Origin: Acidihalobacter prosperus
Lineage (GTDB): Bacteria; Pseudomonadota; Gammaproteobacteria; DSM-5130; Acidihalobacteraceae
Assembly: GCF_000754095.2 (NCBI RefSeq)
Contig: NZ_JQSG02000006.1
Coordinates: 666,939 to 730,938, forward strand
DNA length: 64,000 nucleotides
Reading direction: 5' to 3'
Positions within the stretch are counted from its first letter, which is position 1. Every line of letters starts with the position of its first letter. Shown here piece by piece: positions 7,537-16,463 of the stretch. The position numbers and the translations under genes are program-made. The notes below the pieces were generated by a model. That model did no database searches. It saw only the letters and a list, made by a program, of their open reading frames with translations, and was not told where the DNA came from.

Positions 7537-8333
7537 GCGTAACCGCCCGGCTGCTCAATGCGGGCCGCGCGCGTTCCGGCGCCTGTGACGCAGGCATCGA
7601 CGGCGTCATGGGCTGCCAGCGCGAGCGCCTTGCGCTCCTGGCCGTGCTGGGTGGCCAGTGGTTGCAGAAAGGTCATTTCGACGTCGATGCGAGGCTCTCC
7701 GAGTACGCGCCAGGCATGTGCCAGCAGGGTGTCGTCATCGACGAACGGCACGGTTGGATGGGGCGCGCCGGCCTCCGCGCCAGGGTGGGGCGGATAACGC
7801 AGCGCAACGGGCTGGACCGGGACGCCGGCGCGAATGGCGGTCGCGAACAGGCGGGGGTGGAAGGGCCGCACGCGATCGCCGCGCGTGGTCGTGGCTTCGG
7901 CGAACAGGATCACCCGGCGACCGCGGATCAGATGCCAGGTGATTTCCTCGGTGGCGGTATCGGCACCGCCGCGCTGGCCGCGGCGGATGAACAGGGTGCC
8001 GCCGCGTGCGGCCAGCCAGCCGATCAAAGGCCAGTTCCGGACTTCGGACTTCGACAGAAAACTGACCGGGACAAAACCGCCCAGAGCCGCGATGTCGATC
8101 CAGGAAATGTGGTTCGCGACCCACAGGGCGGGTCCGGGCAGCGGTTGCCCGTGCGTCACGATGCGCAGTCCGAGGATGCGGCCGATGCGCGCCCGCCACC
8201 AGCAGGCGATGGCATCAAAGACGGGTCCGGGCGCGACCTGCCGCGGGCGCGTGAACGCGAGCGTGAGCACCGCGCCCAGCGCGGCATGCAGCAGTAGACT
8301 CAGGAGTCTACGAATACGTCTCAGGTTGCGCAT
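7533..8333 (-). CDS. 1-acylglycerol-phosphate / lyso-ornithine-lipid O-acyltransferase (PlsC/OlsA family)
   Basis: A 266-residue membrane-bound acyltransferase with N-terminal hydrophobic residues. The HX4D catalytic motif lies in NHISWID (His75, Asp80), with the acceptor-site motif FAEATTT further on. PlsC acylates lysophosphatidate, and the OlsA relatives acylate lyso-ornithine lipid. Directly upstream, overlapping by 26 bases, is an OlsB-like N-acyltransferase. The pair therefore most likely performs the two steps of ornithine-lipid synthesis. No ribosome-binding site stands out and the start lies inside the upstream gene, consistent with translational coupling. A general PlsC role cannot be excluded. 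Confidence 0.85.
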   Translation of the reverse strand: MRNLRRIRRLLSLLLHAALGAVLTLAFTRPRQVAPGPVFDAIACWWRARIGRILGLRIVTHGQPLPGPALWVANHISWIDIAALGGFVPVSFLSKSEVRNWPLIGWLAARGGTLFIRRGQRGGADTATEEITWHLIRGRRVILFAEATTTRGDRVRPFHPRLFATAIRAGVPVQPVALRYPPHPGAEAGAPHPTVPFVDDDTLLAHAWRVLGEPRIDVEMTFLQPLATQHGQERKALALAAHDAVDACVTGAGTRAARIEQPGGYA

Positions 8334-9141
8334 CGACGTGTCGACCGGGATGACTCAAGTAGGCCACGGGCAGGCGCCGCGAGGAGCCGGCTTGGAGAAA
8401 ATGCCGGCCATAGCGCGGATTGAGGCGATCGACCTCAAGCAGAATGAGCAGATCGGCGACATTGAAAGCCTTGTCCTCACAGGGTTCTCCGCAAATCCAG
8501 GCACCCAGACGCAGGTAAGCCTTGAGCAACGGCGGGATGCTCAGGGATGATAGCGTACCATGCGTGGCCGGGGTCTCCAGCGGATGACGCGGTGCGGCGC
8601 GTAGCGTTTCCGGCGACAGGTAGCCCTGCTTGCGGATGCGGGCCATGATCGCCTGCGCCTCGTGCCCGCCGTCGCGCAGGCCGATACTGGCGCAACCGAT
8701 CATGTAGTCCACCCGATGGATGCTCATGAACCGGCCGAGCGCGGACCACAATACGCCGATCGCAGCCCCGTTGCGGTGTTCCGGATGGATGCAGGTGCGG
8801 CCGATCTCGATGATGCGCCCGGGCAGGGCCAGGATCGGGCTCAGATCGAATTCCGACTCCGAGTAGAAACCGCCCGACAACCGCGACTGGGTATCGGTCA
8901 GGATGCGCGTGCTGCCGATAACCTCGCCGCTGCGGGTGTCGCGTACCAGCAGATGGTGGCAATAGGGGTCGAATCCGTCGGTTTCGAGGCCGGGGGCGGC
9001 CGAATGGACCTGCGCGCCCATTTCCTCGGCGAACACCCGATAACGCAGGCGCTGGGACTCGCGCACCTGCGCGTCGGTGGTCGCCAGTTCGGCTACCAGG
9101 TGCATCTGCGCCAAGCTGGCGCGAGCCAGATTCTCACCCAT
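8308..9141 (-). CDS. OlsB-like ornithine N-acyltransferase (GNAT, hemolysin-like)
   Basis: A 277-residue GNAT-fold protein of the acyl-ACP-dependent ornithine acyltransferase type. The conserved core runs from RESQRLRYRVFAEEMG through DTRSGEVIGSTRIL to IEIGRTCIHPEHRNG, and the C-terminal half includes the LPPLLKAY-like SIPPLLKAYLRLGAWICGE. OlsB couples a 3-hydroxyacyl group to the alpha-amino group of ornithine to make lyso-ornithine lipid. I chose the ATG at 9141, preceded by AGGAGA; an ATG 30 bases upstream lacks a ribosome-binding site. It heads the four-gene lipid operon. Related proteins acylate other amines, so ornithine is an inference from family and operon. Confidence 0.84.
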   Translation of the reverse strand: MGENLARASLAQMHLVAELATTDAQVRESQRLRYRVFAEEMGAQVHSAAPGLETDGFDPYCHHLLVRDTRSGEVIGSTRILTDTQSRLSGGFYSESEFDLSPILALPGRIIEIGRTCIHPEHRNGAAIGVLWSALGRFMSIHRVDYMIGCASIGLRDGGHEAQAIMARIRKQGYLSPETLRAAPRHPLETPATHGTLSSLSIPPLLKAYLRLGAWICGEPCEDKAFNVADLLILLEVDRLNPRYGRHFLQAGSSRRLPVAYLSHPGRHVDAQPETYS

Positions 9142-9234
9142 GATCCATCTCCTGTCCGGCATTTCGCGCATGCTAGGTGGCCGAGTTGTCAGCGCCGTGA
9201 CCGGCAGGTGATGCTTCGATTACATCCGGACCGC

Positions 9235-9645
9235 TCAGGGGAGCGGCATGGCGTACTCGCCGGACTCGGTCGGGTAATCCTCCGCATCCCAAAGTTTGAT
9301 CCCGCCCGCGAGGTTTAGAACACGGGAGAAGCCCATTAGTTGCAGAATGTCCGCCGCCAGCGCGCTACGCCCACCGGTATCGCAGTAGAGCACGACGGTT
9401 TTTGCGCGCGCCTCGTGCAATGCCGCGACGCGTCTGGCGTTGTTCGGATCCGCCGCGCTTTCGATCAGGCCACGTGGGATCAGCAGGGCGCCAGGGATAT
9501 GAGCCTTCGCATACTCGTATGGTTCGCGGGTGTCGACGAGCACGATGTCCTCGCCATCCTCGATCCGTTCCGCGAGATCGTCGGCCGAAATGTCCGTCAC
9601 CCGGGTACGCGCGTCGGCGATGAAATCCGCAAGTGTCCTGTTCAT
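9235..9645 (-). CDS. Rhodanese-like sulfurtransferase domain protein
   Basis: A 136-residue single-domain rhodanese. VLVDTREPYEYAKAHIPGA is the first rhodanese block, and the active-site loop is CDTGGRS, whose cysteine would carry the persulfide. The closing block is GGIKLWDAEDYP. It is cytosolic, with no signal peptide. The start follows GGGAG. It is divergent from the ODP-like gene. A second rhodanese at 46512-46937 has the related loop CATGGRS and the same overall order, so the two belong to one subfamily. The physiological sulfur donor and acceptor are unknown. Confidence 0.88.
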   Translation of the reverse strand: MNRTLADFIADARTRVTDISADDLAERIEDGEDIVLVDTREPYEYAKAHIPGALLIPRGLIESAADPNNARRVAALHEARAKTVVLYCDTGGRSALAADILQLMGFSRVLNLAGGIKLWDAEDYPTESGEYAMPLP

Positions 9646-9740
9646 GAGTCTCCCTGTCGGTCGGTCGTATGACCGCGTTCAAAAAGTGGTAATGTGACGG
9701 TTCGTCGACAAATTATGAATAACTAATGGAGGTTCGGCCA

Positions 9741-10511
9741 ATGTCGGTGACGCTGTATCGGAAGGGTAGTCATGCCTGCCTGGCTTTCGGTGATCTGGTG
9801 ACGGGCGGCAGCGGCGTGCAGGCCAATCAGTTTCTGATCCTGGACGGCGATCAGAGTGCGATTCTCGATCCGGGCGGCGAGTTGACCTTCACTGCGCTGT
9901 CGGTGGAACTGCGCAAGCACCTGAGCCTGGACAAGCTGACCTATCTGATCGCCTCGCATCAGGATCCGGACATCATTTCCTCGATGCAGAGCTGGGTGAC
10001 CCGCACGCACGCGACGGTGGTGTGTTCGAAGTTGTGGTCGCGCTTCCTGCCCCATCTGCTGCCGTCCTATCTGGGTGACAAGGTGGGTGGCAATTGCATG
10101 CCGCTGCCGGACGAGGGCATGGATATTCCGCTCGGGGAGTCCGTGCTCAAGGCGGTGCCGGCCCACTTCCTGCACTCGGTAGGCAACTTCCATTTCTACG
10201 ACCCGGTCAGCAAGATTCTGTTTTCGGGCGACATGGGCGCGTCCATGGGCGGCGGCGGAGTGGACCGTCCGGTCACCGATTTCGACGCCCATGTACCGCA
10301 CATGCTCGGTTTCCACCAGCGCTACATGACCGGCAATCGCGCCTGCCGTCTGTGGGCGGACAATATCCGCCGGCTGGACGTCGAGATGATCGTGCCCCAG
10401 CACGGCCAGCCGTTTCGGGGTGAAAAGATGATCGGCCGCTTCCTCGACTGGATCTCGGAACTCCGCTGCGGGGTCGACCTGATGAGCGAGCGCAGCTACG
10501 CCATTCCCTGA
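9741..10511 (+). CDS. ODP-like MBL-fold di-iron protein
   Basis: A 256-residue metallo-beta-lactamase-fold protein. The metal motif HxHxDH is replaced by His73-x-Asp75-x-Asp77 (SHQDPDI). Further ligands are likely at His142 or His145, Asp164 (FSGDMG) and His221 (PQHGQPF). This set is that of flavodiiron-type and stand-alone oxygen-binding di-iron proteins (ODP), not of hydrolytic lactamases. ODP proteins bind oxygen at a di-iron site and often work with chemoreceptors. GGAGG at 9728-9732 sets the ATG at 9741; an ATG at 9726 would precede the ribosome-binding site. It lacks a flavodoxin domain. A terminator follows at 10545. Confidence 0.8.
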   Translation: MSVTLYRKGSHACLAFGDLVTGGSGVQANQFLILDGDQSAILDPGGELTFTALSVELRKHLSLDKLTYLIASHQDPDIISSMQSWVTRTHATVVCSKLWSRFLPHLLPSYLGDKVGGNCMPLPDEGMDIPLGESVLKAVPAHFLHSVGNFHFYDPVSKILFSGDMGASMGGGGVDRPVTDFDAHVPHMLGFHQRYMTGNRACRLWADNIRRLDVEMIVPQHGQPFRGEKMIGRFLDWISELRCGVDLMSERSYAIP

Positions 10512-10544
10512 GCGGCGTGCCTGACACCGAATGTTCACGAACTA

Positions 10545-10567
10545 GGCCCGCCGCGCGCGGGTCTTTT
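10545..10567 (+). terminator. Rho-independent terminator after the ODP-like gene
   Basis: A 7-base-pair GC stem (10545-10551 with 10557-10563, one G-T pair) with a 5-base loop is followed by TTTT. It lies 34 bases after the ODP stop and separates it from the phosphoesterase gene. Confidence 0.7.
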
Positions 10568-10617
10568 CGTCGGAACGGGCGCGTGCCCGCCGATCGGCAC
10601 ATCCAATGAGGTGTCAC

Positions 10618-12216
10618 ATGAGCGAATCCAGGGATCGTATCGATAACAGTAGGCGCAGGTTGCTCAAGTCTGCCGGCGCCGCGGCCGGTTTGGCCGTTGC
10701 CGCGCCGTGGTTGGCGCCGCTGGCCAAGGCGGCGGGCACGGAGCCGCTGAGCGGGCTGCGCGACCGTATCGACCACATCATCGTGATCTATCAGGAGAAC
10801 CGCAGCTTCGATCACTATTTCGGCACTTACCGGAACCCCAACGGTCACCCAGTGGCCAATCTGCTGAATGCCTCGGGCGAGCTCGACCCCCGCTTCGACG
10901 GCCTGCAGAAGGATCCCGCCGGGGTGGCCTACGGGGTGCTGCCGGTGCCGCTCGACATCCCCGCCTTCGACAGCGCGAGCCTGCCCAACCGGCCGTTCCA
11001 TCTCGCACCCTACATCCCCGCCGGCGACAACGTGCCCTGGGATCCCGCGCACCATTTCTTTCGCATGTACGAGCAGGTCAACGGCGGCGCCATGGATCGT
11101 TTCGTCGGTCTCGCGCTGACCCGGCACGTGGCCGACATCGAGGCGCAGATCCGCAACATGCCCAAGGTCGGTACGACCGCCTATCACGAACGGGTGGTCA
11201 AGCTGCTCACCGAGGCTTCCAAGCCGTCCGGCGCGGTGATCGGGCATTACCGTCGCGAGGACATCCCGGCCTATCACGCGCTGGCCGACGAGTACGCGCT
11301 GTTCGACCATTTCTTCCAGGCCATGTCGGGCGGCTCCACGGGCAACGCCCTGTACCTGGCAGCGGCGCGCTCGTGCCAGTGGTCGCAGGCGCCCGCCAAG
11401 CTGGAGGGGCAGCTCGATCCGCCGATTCTCGACAAGCCCTACGACCGCCACGGCATCCTGATCAACGACCTGCCGCCGCTGCTCGGACCGACCGAATCCT
11501 GGTACGGCGCGCTCAAGATCGCGCCCCCGCCGGACGAGCAGCGCTTCGCCAACATCGGGGATCTGCTCAACCATGCCGGCCAGGACTGGGCCTGGTACGC
11601 CGAGGGCTGGGACAAGGTCAAGCCCTGGGCGCTCAAGACCGCCTTCGGCCCGGGCGACGGCTCGGCGGTGGTGCAGTCGGACCTCATCTACAACCCGCAC
11701 CACAACCCCTTCCAGTATTTCCCGCGCTGGCCGGGCTACGTGCGCGGGGGTCACATGCGCGACGTGGAGGATTTCCGCGCCGACGCGCGCGACGGCAAGC
11801 TGCCGCCGGTGAGTTTCATCAAGGCCAGCGCCGCGCACGACGAGCACCCGGAGAACTCCGCCCCGGCCGTCGGCATGCACTGGGTGATGGAGCGCCTCAA
11901 GGAACTGGCGGCGAGCCCTGCGTGGAGCCGCTCCCTGGTGGTGATCACCTACGACGAGGGCGGCGGGTTCTGGGATCACGTGGCGCCGCCGCGCCCGGAC
12001 GCCTACGGCTGCGGCACGCGGATTCCGGCGCTGATGGTCGGTCCGTACGTGCGCCGCGGGTATGTAGATTCCCGCGTGGCCGACACCACCTCCGTGCTGC
12101 GCCTGATCGAACGGCGCTTCGGCCTGCCCAGCCTCACCGCCCGGGATGCCCACGCCTACGACCTGCTGGGCGCGCTGGATTTCACCCAGCGCGCCCGCGA
12201 ACCGGCGTTTCTCTAG
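10618..12216 (+). CDS. Tat-exported phosphoesterase (phospholipase C / acid phosphatase family)
   Basis: A 532-residue enzyme of the bacterial phosphoesterase family that includes phospholipase C and AcpA acid phosphatase. A twin-arginine signal, SRRRLLKSAGAAAGLAVAA (from residue 11), directs it to Tat export. The metal and nucleophile block IIVIYQENRSFDHYFGTY follows at about residues 55-75. Later blocks include the conserved VVITYDEGGGFWDHVAPP. It would hydrolyse phosphomonoesters or phospholipid headgroups in the periplasm or outside the cell. The ATG at 10618 is set by GAGGTG at 10608-10613. With the neighbouring lipid operon it could serve phosphate scavenging or lipid remodelling, but substrate specificity is not readable. 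Confidence 0.88.
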   Translation: MSESRDRIDNSRRRLLKSAGAAAGLAVAAPWLAPLAKAAGTEPLSGLRDRIDHIIVIYQENRSFDHYFGTYRNPNGHPVANLLNASGELDPRFDGLQKDPAGVAYGVLPVPLDIPAFDSASLPNRPFHLAPYIPAGDNVPWDPAHHFFRMYEQVNGGAMDRFVGLALTRHVADIEAQIRNMPKVGTTAYHERVVKLLTEASKPSGAVIGHYRREDIPAYHALADEYALFDHFFQAMSGGSTGNALYLAAARSCQWSQAPAKLEGQLDPPILDKPYDRHGILINDLPPLLGPTESWYGALKIAPPPDEQRFANIGDLLNHAGQDWAWYAEGWDKVKPWALKTAFGPGDGSAVVQSDLIYNPHHNPFQYFPRWPGYVRGGHMRDVEDFRADARDGKLPPVSFIKASAAHDEHPENSAPAVGMHWVMERLKELAASPAWSRSLVVITYDEGGGFWDHVAPPRPDAYGCGTRIPALMVGPYVRRGYVDSRVADTTSVLRLIERRFGLPSLTARDAHAYDLLGALDFTQRAREPAFL

Positions 12217-12237
12217 CGCCCGGCCGGCGCCGCCACA

Positions 12238-14328
12238 TCAGCTGGCTGATACGGCGGCGCCGGGTTCGTCCGCGCGCAGCGCGTCGTCCAGTGCCGGCAG
12301 TTCGCCGATGGCGGGCGCGCACTGCGGGCCGCGGCAGTAAAAGGCCTGCGGCATGTCGGCGGCAGGTTTGCTGGCCAGCGCCTCCGGCAGGCTTTCCGTA
12401 GTGGAAGGAATGGCAAACGCGAGGCGTGCGGGCGCAAAGGGCCTCAGGCAGCGTGCCTGCCAGGGTGCGAGCATGCCGCCGGGGCCGCGCAGAATCACCA
12501 GGCGGGTCGGGCTGAGCTGCTCCTCCAGCGCGTCGAGCAGGCTGCAGTGGGCGGAAGGCGCCTGGTCGATGGCGCCGGAGGCCGCCGCCAGGGCGCGCTC
12601 CGCGGCCTCAAGGTAGCGCGGTTCCCCCAGCAGATGCCCGAGCCGGATCAGGGCGCGCGTGGCCACGCCGTAGCCCGAGGGCATGGCCTCGTCGGCCATC
12701 GGCTTGGGTCGCTGGATCAGCGTCTCGTGATCGTCGGCGGTGAAGTAGAAGCCGCCGCGTTCGCCGTCTTCGAATCGCGCCAACAGCACCTCGGCCAGCG
12801 CGCGCGCGAACTCGGCGTCTTCGGAGCGCCAGCGCAGCTGCAGCAGCTCCAGCAAGGCATCGATCAGGAAGGCGTAGTCGTCCAGATACGCGGGGAGATG
12901 CGCGTGGCCGTTCTTGCAGGTGGCCAGCAGGCGGCCTTCGCGCCAGAGCGTGCCGCGCACGAAGTCGAGCGCCCGTTCGGCGCTGTCGGCGTATTCGGGG
13001 CGTTCCAGGTGCCGCGCGGCGATGGCCATGCCGCGGATCATCAAGGCGTTCCATGCGGTCAGGATCTTGTCGTCCAGGCCCGGACGCACACGGGTCTCGC
13101 GCAATGCGAACAGGCGTTCGCGGGCCGCGGCAAGATGTGCCGCTGCGGTCGCCTCGTCGAGGCCCGCAGTCGCGGCCGCTTCGGCCAGCGGGCGGGCGCC
13201 GACCAGATGCCAGCGGCCCTCGAAGTTGGGTGTCGAATCGAGGCCGTGGCGCGCCGCGAACAGCGGGAAGTCGGTCTCGCCGACCGCCTCGCGCACCGCC
13301 TCGCGCGTCCACACGTAGTAGCGGCCTTCCTCGCCCTCGGAGTCGGCGTCCAGGGAGGAGTAGTAGCCGCCTTCGGGCGCTTGCATCTCGCGCATCACCC
13401 AGCGCGCGGTGGCCTCGGCGGCGGCGCGGAAGTCCTCGCCTCCGGTGATCGCATGGGCCTGGGCGTAGAGCGCGAGCAACGGCCCGTTATCGTAGAGCAT
13501 CTTTTCGAAATGCGGGATGGCCCAGCGCTCGTCCACCGAATAGCGCGCAAAACCGCCGCCCAGGTGGTCGAACAATCCGCCTTCGGCCATGCGTTCCAGG
13601 GTGTGCAGGGCCATGTGCAGCGCTTCGCTGTCCTCGTGCCCGTCGAGACGGGTGGCCGACCAGTGTCGCAGCAGGCGATTGAGGCTCGCCGTATGCGGGA
13701 ATTTGGGCGCGGCCTCGAAGCCGCCCCAGGCGCGATCGTAATGTCGGGCCAGCTCGGCGCGCGCGCGGTCGATCAGCATGGCGCTGAGCGGCGCGTCCGC
13801 GGGTTCGCCGTGACCCAGGCGACCCAGCATGCCGAGCAACTGCGCGTTCTGCTGGTCGATGTCCGCCCGCCGGTCGCGATAGATATCGGCCAGGCGGCCG
13901 AGCAGTTCGGGAAAGCCTGGCAGGCCGTAGCGTGCCGCTTTCGGGAAGTAGGTGCCGGCGAAGAAAGGGCTCTGATCCGGGGTCAGGAACACGGTGAGCG
14001 GCCAGCCGCCGCCGCGCTGAGTCAGCAGATAGTGTGCGGTCTGGTAGATGCGGTCGATATCCGGGCGTTCCTCGCGGTCGACCTTGATGTTGATGAAATG
14101 CGCGTTCATCACGGCGGCGATCGCGGGATCCTCGAAGGACTCATGCGCCATCACATGACACCAGTGACAGGCCGAATACCCGATCGACAGCAGGATCGGC
14201 TTGTCTTCCTCGCGGGCACGGGTGAGGGCTTCCTCGCCCCAGGGGTACCAGTCCACGGGATTGTCCGCGTGTTGCTGCAGGTAGGGGCTGGTTTCGCGGG
14301 CCAGCCGGTTGGTTGTGGCGTTCGGCAT
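12238..14328 (-). CDS. YyaL/DUF255 thioredoxin-domain protein
   Basis: A 696-residue protein of the DUF255 family (bacterial YyaL, human SPATA20). An N-terminal thioredoxin-like domain with Cys54-His-Trp-Cys57 ([10 protein letters not shown]) starts near [21 protein letters not shown]. It is followed by a long alpha/alpha-barrel region resembling N-acylglucosamine 2-epimerases and glycosidases. No signal peptide, so cytosolic. The biochemical role is not established; a redox or sugar-processing function is guessed for the family. The ATG at 14328 matches the family's first residues; the open frame upstream adds 133 residues of antisense-like sequence and is rejected. It is convergent with the phosphoesterase gene. 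Confidence 0.9.
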   Translation of the reverse strand: MPNATTNRLARETSPYLQQHADNPVDWYPWGEEALTRAREEDKPILLSIGYSACHWCHVMAHESFEDPAIAAVMNAHFINIKVDREERPDIDRIYQTAHYLLTQRGGGWPLTVFLTPDQSPFFAGTYFPKAARYGLPGFPELLGRLADIYRDRRADIDQQNAQLLGMLGRLGHGEPADAPLSAMLIDRARAELARHYDRAWGGFEAAPKFPHTASLNRLLRHWSATRLDGHEDSEALHMALHTLERMAEGGLFDHLGGGFARYSVDERWAIPHFEKMLYDNGPLLALYAQAHAITGGEDFRAAAEATARWVMREMQAPEGGYYSSLDADSEGEEGRYYVWTREAVREAVGETDFPLFAARHGLDSTPNFEGRWHLVGARPLAEAAATAGLDEATAAAHLAAARERLFALRETRVRPGLDDKILTAWNALMIRGMAIAARHLERPEYADSAERALDFVRGTLWREGRLLATCKNGHAHLPAYLDDYAFLIDALLELLQLRWRSEDAEFARALAEVLLARFEDGERGGFYFTADDHETLIQRPKPMADEAMPSGYGVATRALIRLGHLLGEPRYLEAAERALAAASGAIDQAPSAHCSLLDALEEQLSPTRLVILRGPGGMLAPWQARCLRPFAPARLAFAIPSTTESLPEALASKPAADMPQAFYCRGPQCAPAIGELPALDDALRADEPGAAVSAS

Positions 14329-14451
14329 CGAGGACTCTCTGGGTTCCGGGTGTCGCGGCACTTTAGCCCAGGCGGTTGCCGGCTGTCGCGCCAGCGCCGG
14401 CGCGCGGCGGACGCAGTTGCATGCGACTGCGCCGACTGATATGAAGTCTAC

Positions 14452-15189
14452 ATGGAAATGGACAGGCCCGAAGCAGCCGCTCTGGAAGGCTCGGCACTCG
14501 ATCTGGCGGTGGCGCAGGCGTTGCGGCTGTCGCCGGAAACCAACGACGGCATCGTATCCGTCGACGGCGTGCGTTTCGCACCTTCGCGGGACTGGGCCGA
14601 CGGCGGGCCGTTGATCGAGCGCTTCCGGATGCGCATCCATGTGCTGGAGCTGAGCTGGGGGCGCGGTCAGGCTTTGTGGGCTGCCGAGTTCCCGGGATTC
14701 GGTTTCGAGACGGAAGGCTTTGCGCATGGCTGGAGCACCGGTCCGAACCCGCTACTGGCCGCGATGCGCGCCCTGGTTGCCGCCCGCGCACTGCACCGGA
14801 CAACGGCCGCCAGCGAAGACGACTGGAACGAGGCGGGGCGTCGCGAGATCATGGCGCTGCTGGTCGAGCTGGTGCGTCGTGCGGGTATCCGCTGCCCGGC
14901 AACGCCGATGCGCCTGCAGCGGCTGGTCGATCGTCTGCAGCAGGCCGGCGTCGATCTGGGCTACGGCTTCATCGAGCGTCCCTACGGTCAATACTGCGAG
15001 GCGCTGGCCGGCGATCTGGCCCGGCTGGCGGCGCTTGGCATCCTGCGCCTGAAACGCGAGGCGGCGGGGGTGTCGAGCTATATGCCGGGCAGCGAGGCCG
15101 CGGATTTCGTCGCTGCCGCGCGCGCCTACGTCGACCGCCATCGCCAGGCGCTCGACGCGCTGCTGCATGACGGTGCGGACGACGCCTGA
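14452..15189 (+). CDS. DUF2591-like protein fused to a YwgA/Panacea-like domain
   Basis: A 245-residue protein that I read as two parts. Residues 15-115 ([48 protein letters not shown]) resemble DUF2591, a family known mainly from phage proteins such as NinX. Residues 130-215 ([53 protein letters not shown]) resemble the YwgA/Panacea winged-helix pattern with a Y-G-x-Y/F turn. Neither part has catalytic residues that I can name. It stands alone between the YyaL gene and rlmI, with no phage genes around. Domain assignment is by eye and the function is unknown. Confidence 0.6.
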   Translation: MEMDRPEAAALEGSALDLAVAQALRLSPETNDGIVSVDGVRFAPSRDWADGGPLIERFRMRIHVLELSWGRGQALWAAEFPGFGFETEGFAHGWSTGPNPLLAAMRALVAARALHRTTAASEDDWNEAGRREIMALLVELVRRAGIRCPATPMRLQRLVDRLQQAGVDLGYGFIERPYGQYCEALAGDLARLAALGILRLKREAAGVSSYMPGSEAADFVAAARAYVDRHRQALDALLHDGADDA

Positions 15190-15240
15190 GGGCAGGCGCT
15201 TTGCCGTACAATGGCCGCCCGTCCACGGTCAGGAGTCGAA

Positions 15241-16440
15241 GTGTCCGAAACCCCGCTACCCCCGCTTCGGCTCAAGCCGAGGGAAGATCGCCGTCTGCGT
15301 GCAGGGCACCTCTGGGTGTTCAGCAACGAGGTCGATGTCGCACGCACTCCGCTGACCGCCTTTGCGCCCGGCGACCCCGTGACCATCGAGGACGCCCAGG
15401 GGCATTATCTGGGCACAGGCTACGTCAACCCTCGTTCCCTGATCTGCGTGCGTCTGGTGTCGCGCGACCGCCGGCACCCTTGGCACGAGTCGCTGATCGT
15501 GCATCGTCTCAAGGTTGCGCTCGGTCTGCGCGAGCGGCTGATCGGCGCGCCCTATTATCGCCTGGTTCACGGCGAGGGCGACGACCTGCCGGGGCTCGTG
15601 GTCGATCGCTATGGCGACGTCCTGGTGGTACAGGTGACCACCGCGGGGATGGAGCGCCAGCTCGACGCCCTGTTGGCGGCCCTCGAGAAGGTCGTGCGGC
15701 CGGTGGTCATCCTGCTGCGCAACGATACCGCGATCCGCGAGCTGGAAGGGCTGGATCGTTACGTTCGCCCGGCGTTGGGCGAGCCGCCGGAGGAGATCGA
15801 GATCGAGGAAGGCGGGCGGCGTTTCGTCGCCCCGCTGGGGGCCGGACAGAAGACCGGCTGGTTCTACGATCAGCGCGACAACCGCGACCGGCTGGCGCCC
15901 TACGTGGCGGACATGCGCGTGCTCGACGTGTTCAGCTATGTCGGTGCCTGGGGCGTGCGTGCAGCGCTCGACGGCGCGCGCGAGGTCGTGTGCGTGGACG
16001 AATCGCAGACGGCGCTCGATTACGCCGCGCGCAATGCGGTACTCAACGGAGTGCAAGATCGCGTGACGACGCGGCGCGGCGAGGCCTTCGAGGTCTTGCG
16101 CGGGCTGCGCGAGGCGGGCGAGCATTTCGATGTCGTGATTCTCGACCCCCCGGCCTTCATCAAACGGCGCAAGGATCAGCGCGCCGGCGAGGATGCCTAC
16201 CGAAGGCTGAATCAGCTCGGCATGCAGCTGATCGGCCGCGACGGCTTCCTCGTTTCCTGCTCCTGCTCGTATCATCTCCCGCGCGATACCCTCATCGCGC
16301 AGATGCAGCAGGGCGCGCGGCATATCGAACGCGGACTCAAGGTACTGGCGCAGGGGTATCAGTCGGTCGACCACCCGATGCATCCGGCGATCCCGGAAAC
16401 GGCCTATCTCAAGGCCGTGTACGCCCGCGTGCATCGTTGA
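15241..16440 (+). CDS. rlmI: 23S rRNA m5C1962 methyltransferase RlmI
   Basis: A 399-residue SAM-dependent rRNA methyltransferase (E. coli RlmI has 396). An N-terminal PUA domain ([20 protein letters not shown]) is followed by an EEHEH subdomain and a Rossmann methyltransferase domain. That domain carries the SAM motif [12 protein letters not shown], the VILDPPAF motif and SCSCSYHL with the catalytic cysteines. It methylates a 23S rRNA cytosine in the ribosome large subunit. The GTG at 15241 is preferred because AGGAG lies at 15231-15235, as expected for a ribosome-binding site. An in-frame ATG at 15211 would add ten residues of non-family sequence. TACAAT at 15207-15212 may be its -10. Confidence 0.9.
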   Translation: MSETPLPPLRLKPREDRRLRAGHLWVFSNEVDVARTPLTAFAPGDPVTIEDAQGHYLGTGYVNPRSLICVRLVSRDRRHPWHESLIVHRLKVALGLRERLIGAPYYRLVHGEGDDLPGLVVDRYGDVLVVQVTTAGMERQLDALLAALEKVVRPVVILLRNDTAIRELEGLDRYVRPALGEPPEEIEIEEGGRRFVAPLGAGQKTGWFYDQRDNRDRLAPYVADMRVLDVFSYVGAWGVRAALDGAREVVCVDESQTALDYAARNAVLNGVQDRVTTRRGEAFEVLRGLREAGEHFDVVILDPPAFIKRRKDQRAGEDAYRRLNQLGMQLIGRDGFLVSCSCSYHLPRDTLIAQMQQGARHIERGLKVLAQGYQSVDHPMHPAIPETAYLKAVYARVHR

Positions 16441-16463
16441 GCGCTCTGGTAGCATAGCCGCCC

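Noticed and set aside
9142-9234. Pho box upstream of the OlsB-like gene
   Set aside because: TTGTCAG-CGCC-GTGACCG has a Pho-like first half, but the second half is poor and the spacing is wrong.
10273-12153. A 626-codon minus-strand open frame over the phosphoesterase gene
   Set aside because: The plus-strand gene has a Tat signal, ribosome-binding site and catalytic motifs; the antisense frame has none and also runs over the ODP end and terminator.
12547-14439. A 630-codon plus-strand open frame over the YyaL-type gene
   Set aside because: Antisense shadow; the minus-strand frame has the CHWC motif and family similarity from start to end.
14329-14727. N-terminal extension of the YyaL-type protein to 829 residues
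   Set aside because: The extra 133 residues lie antisense to the DUF2591-like gene and lack similarity; the family start is at 14328.
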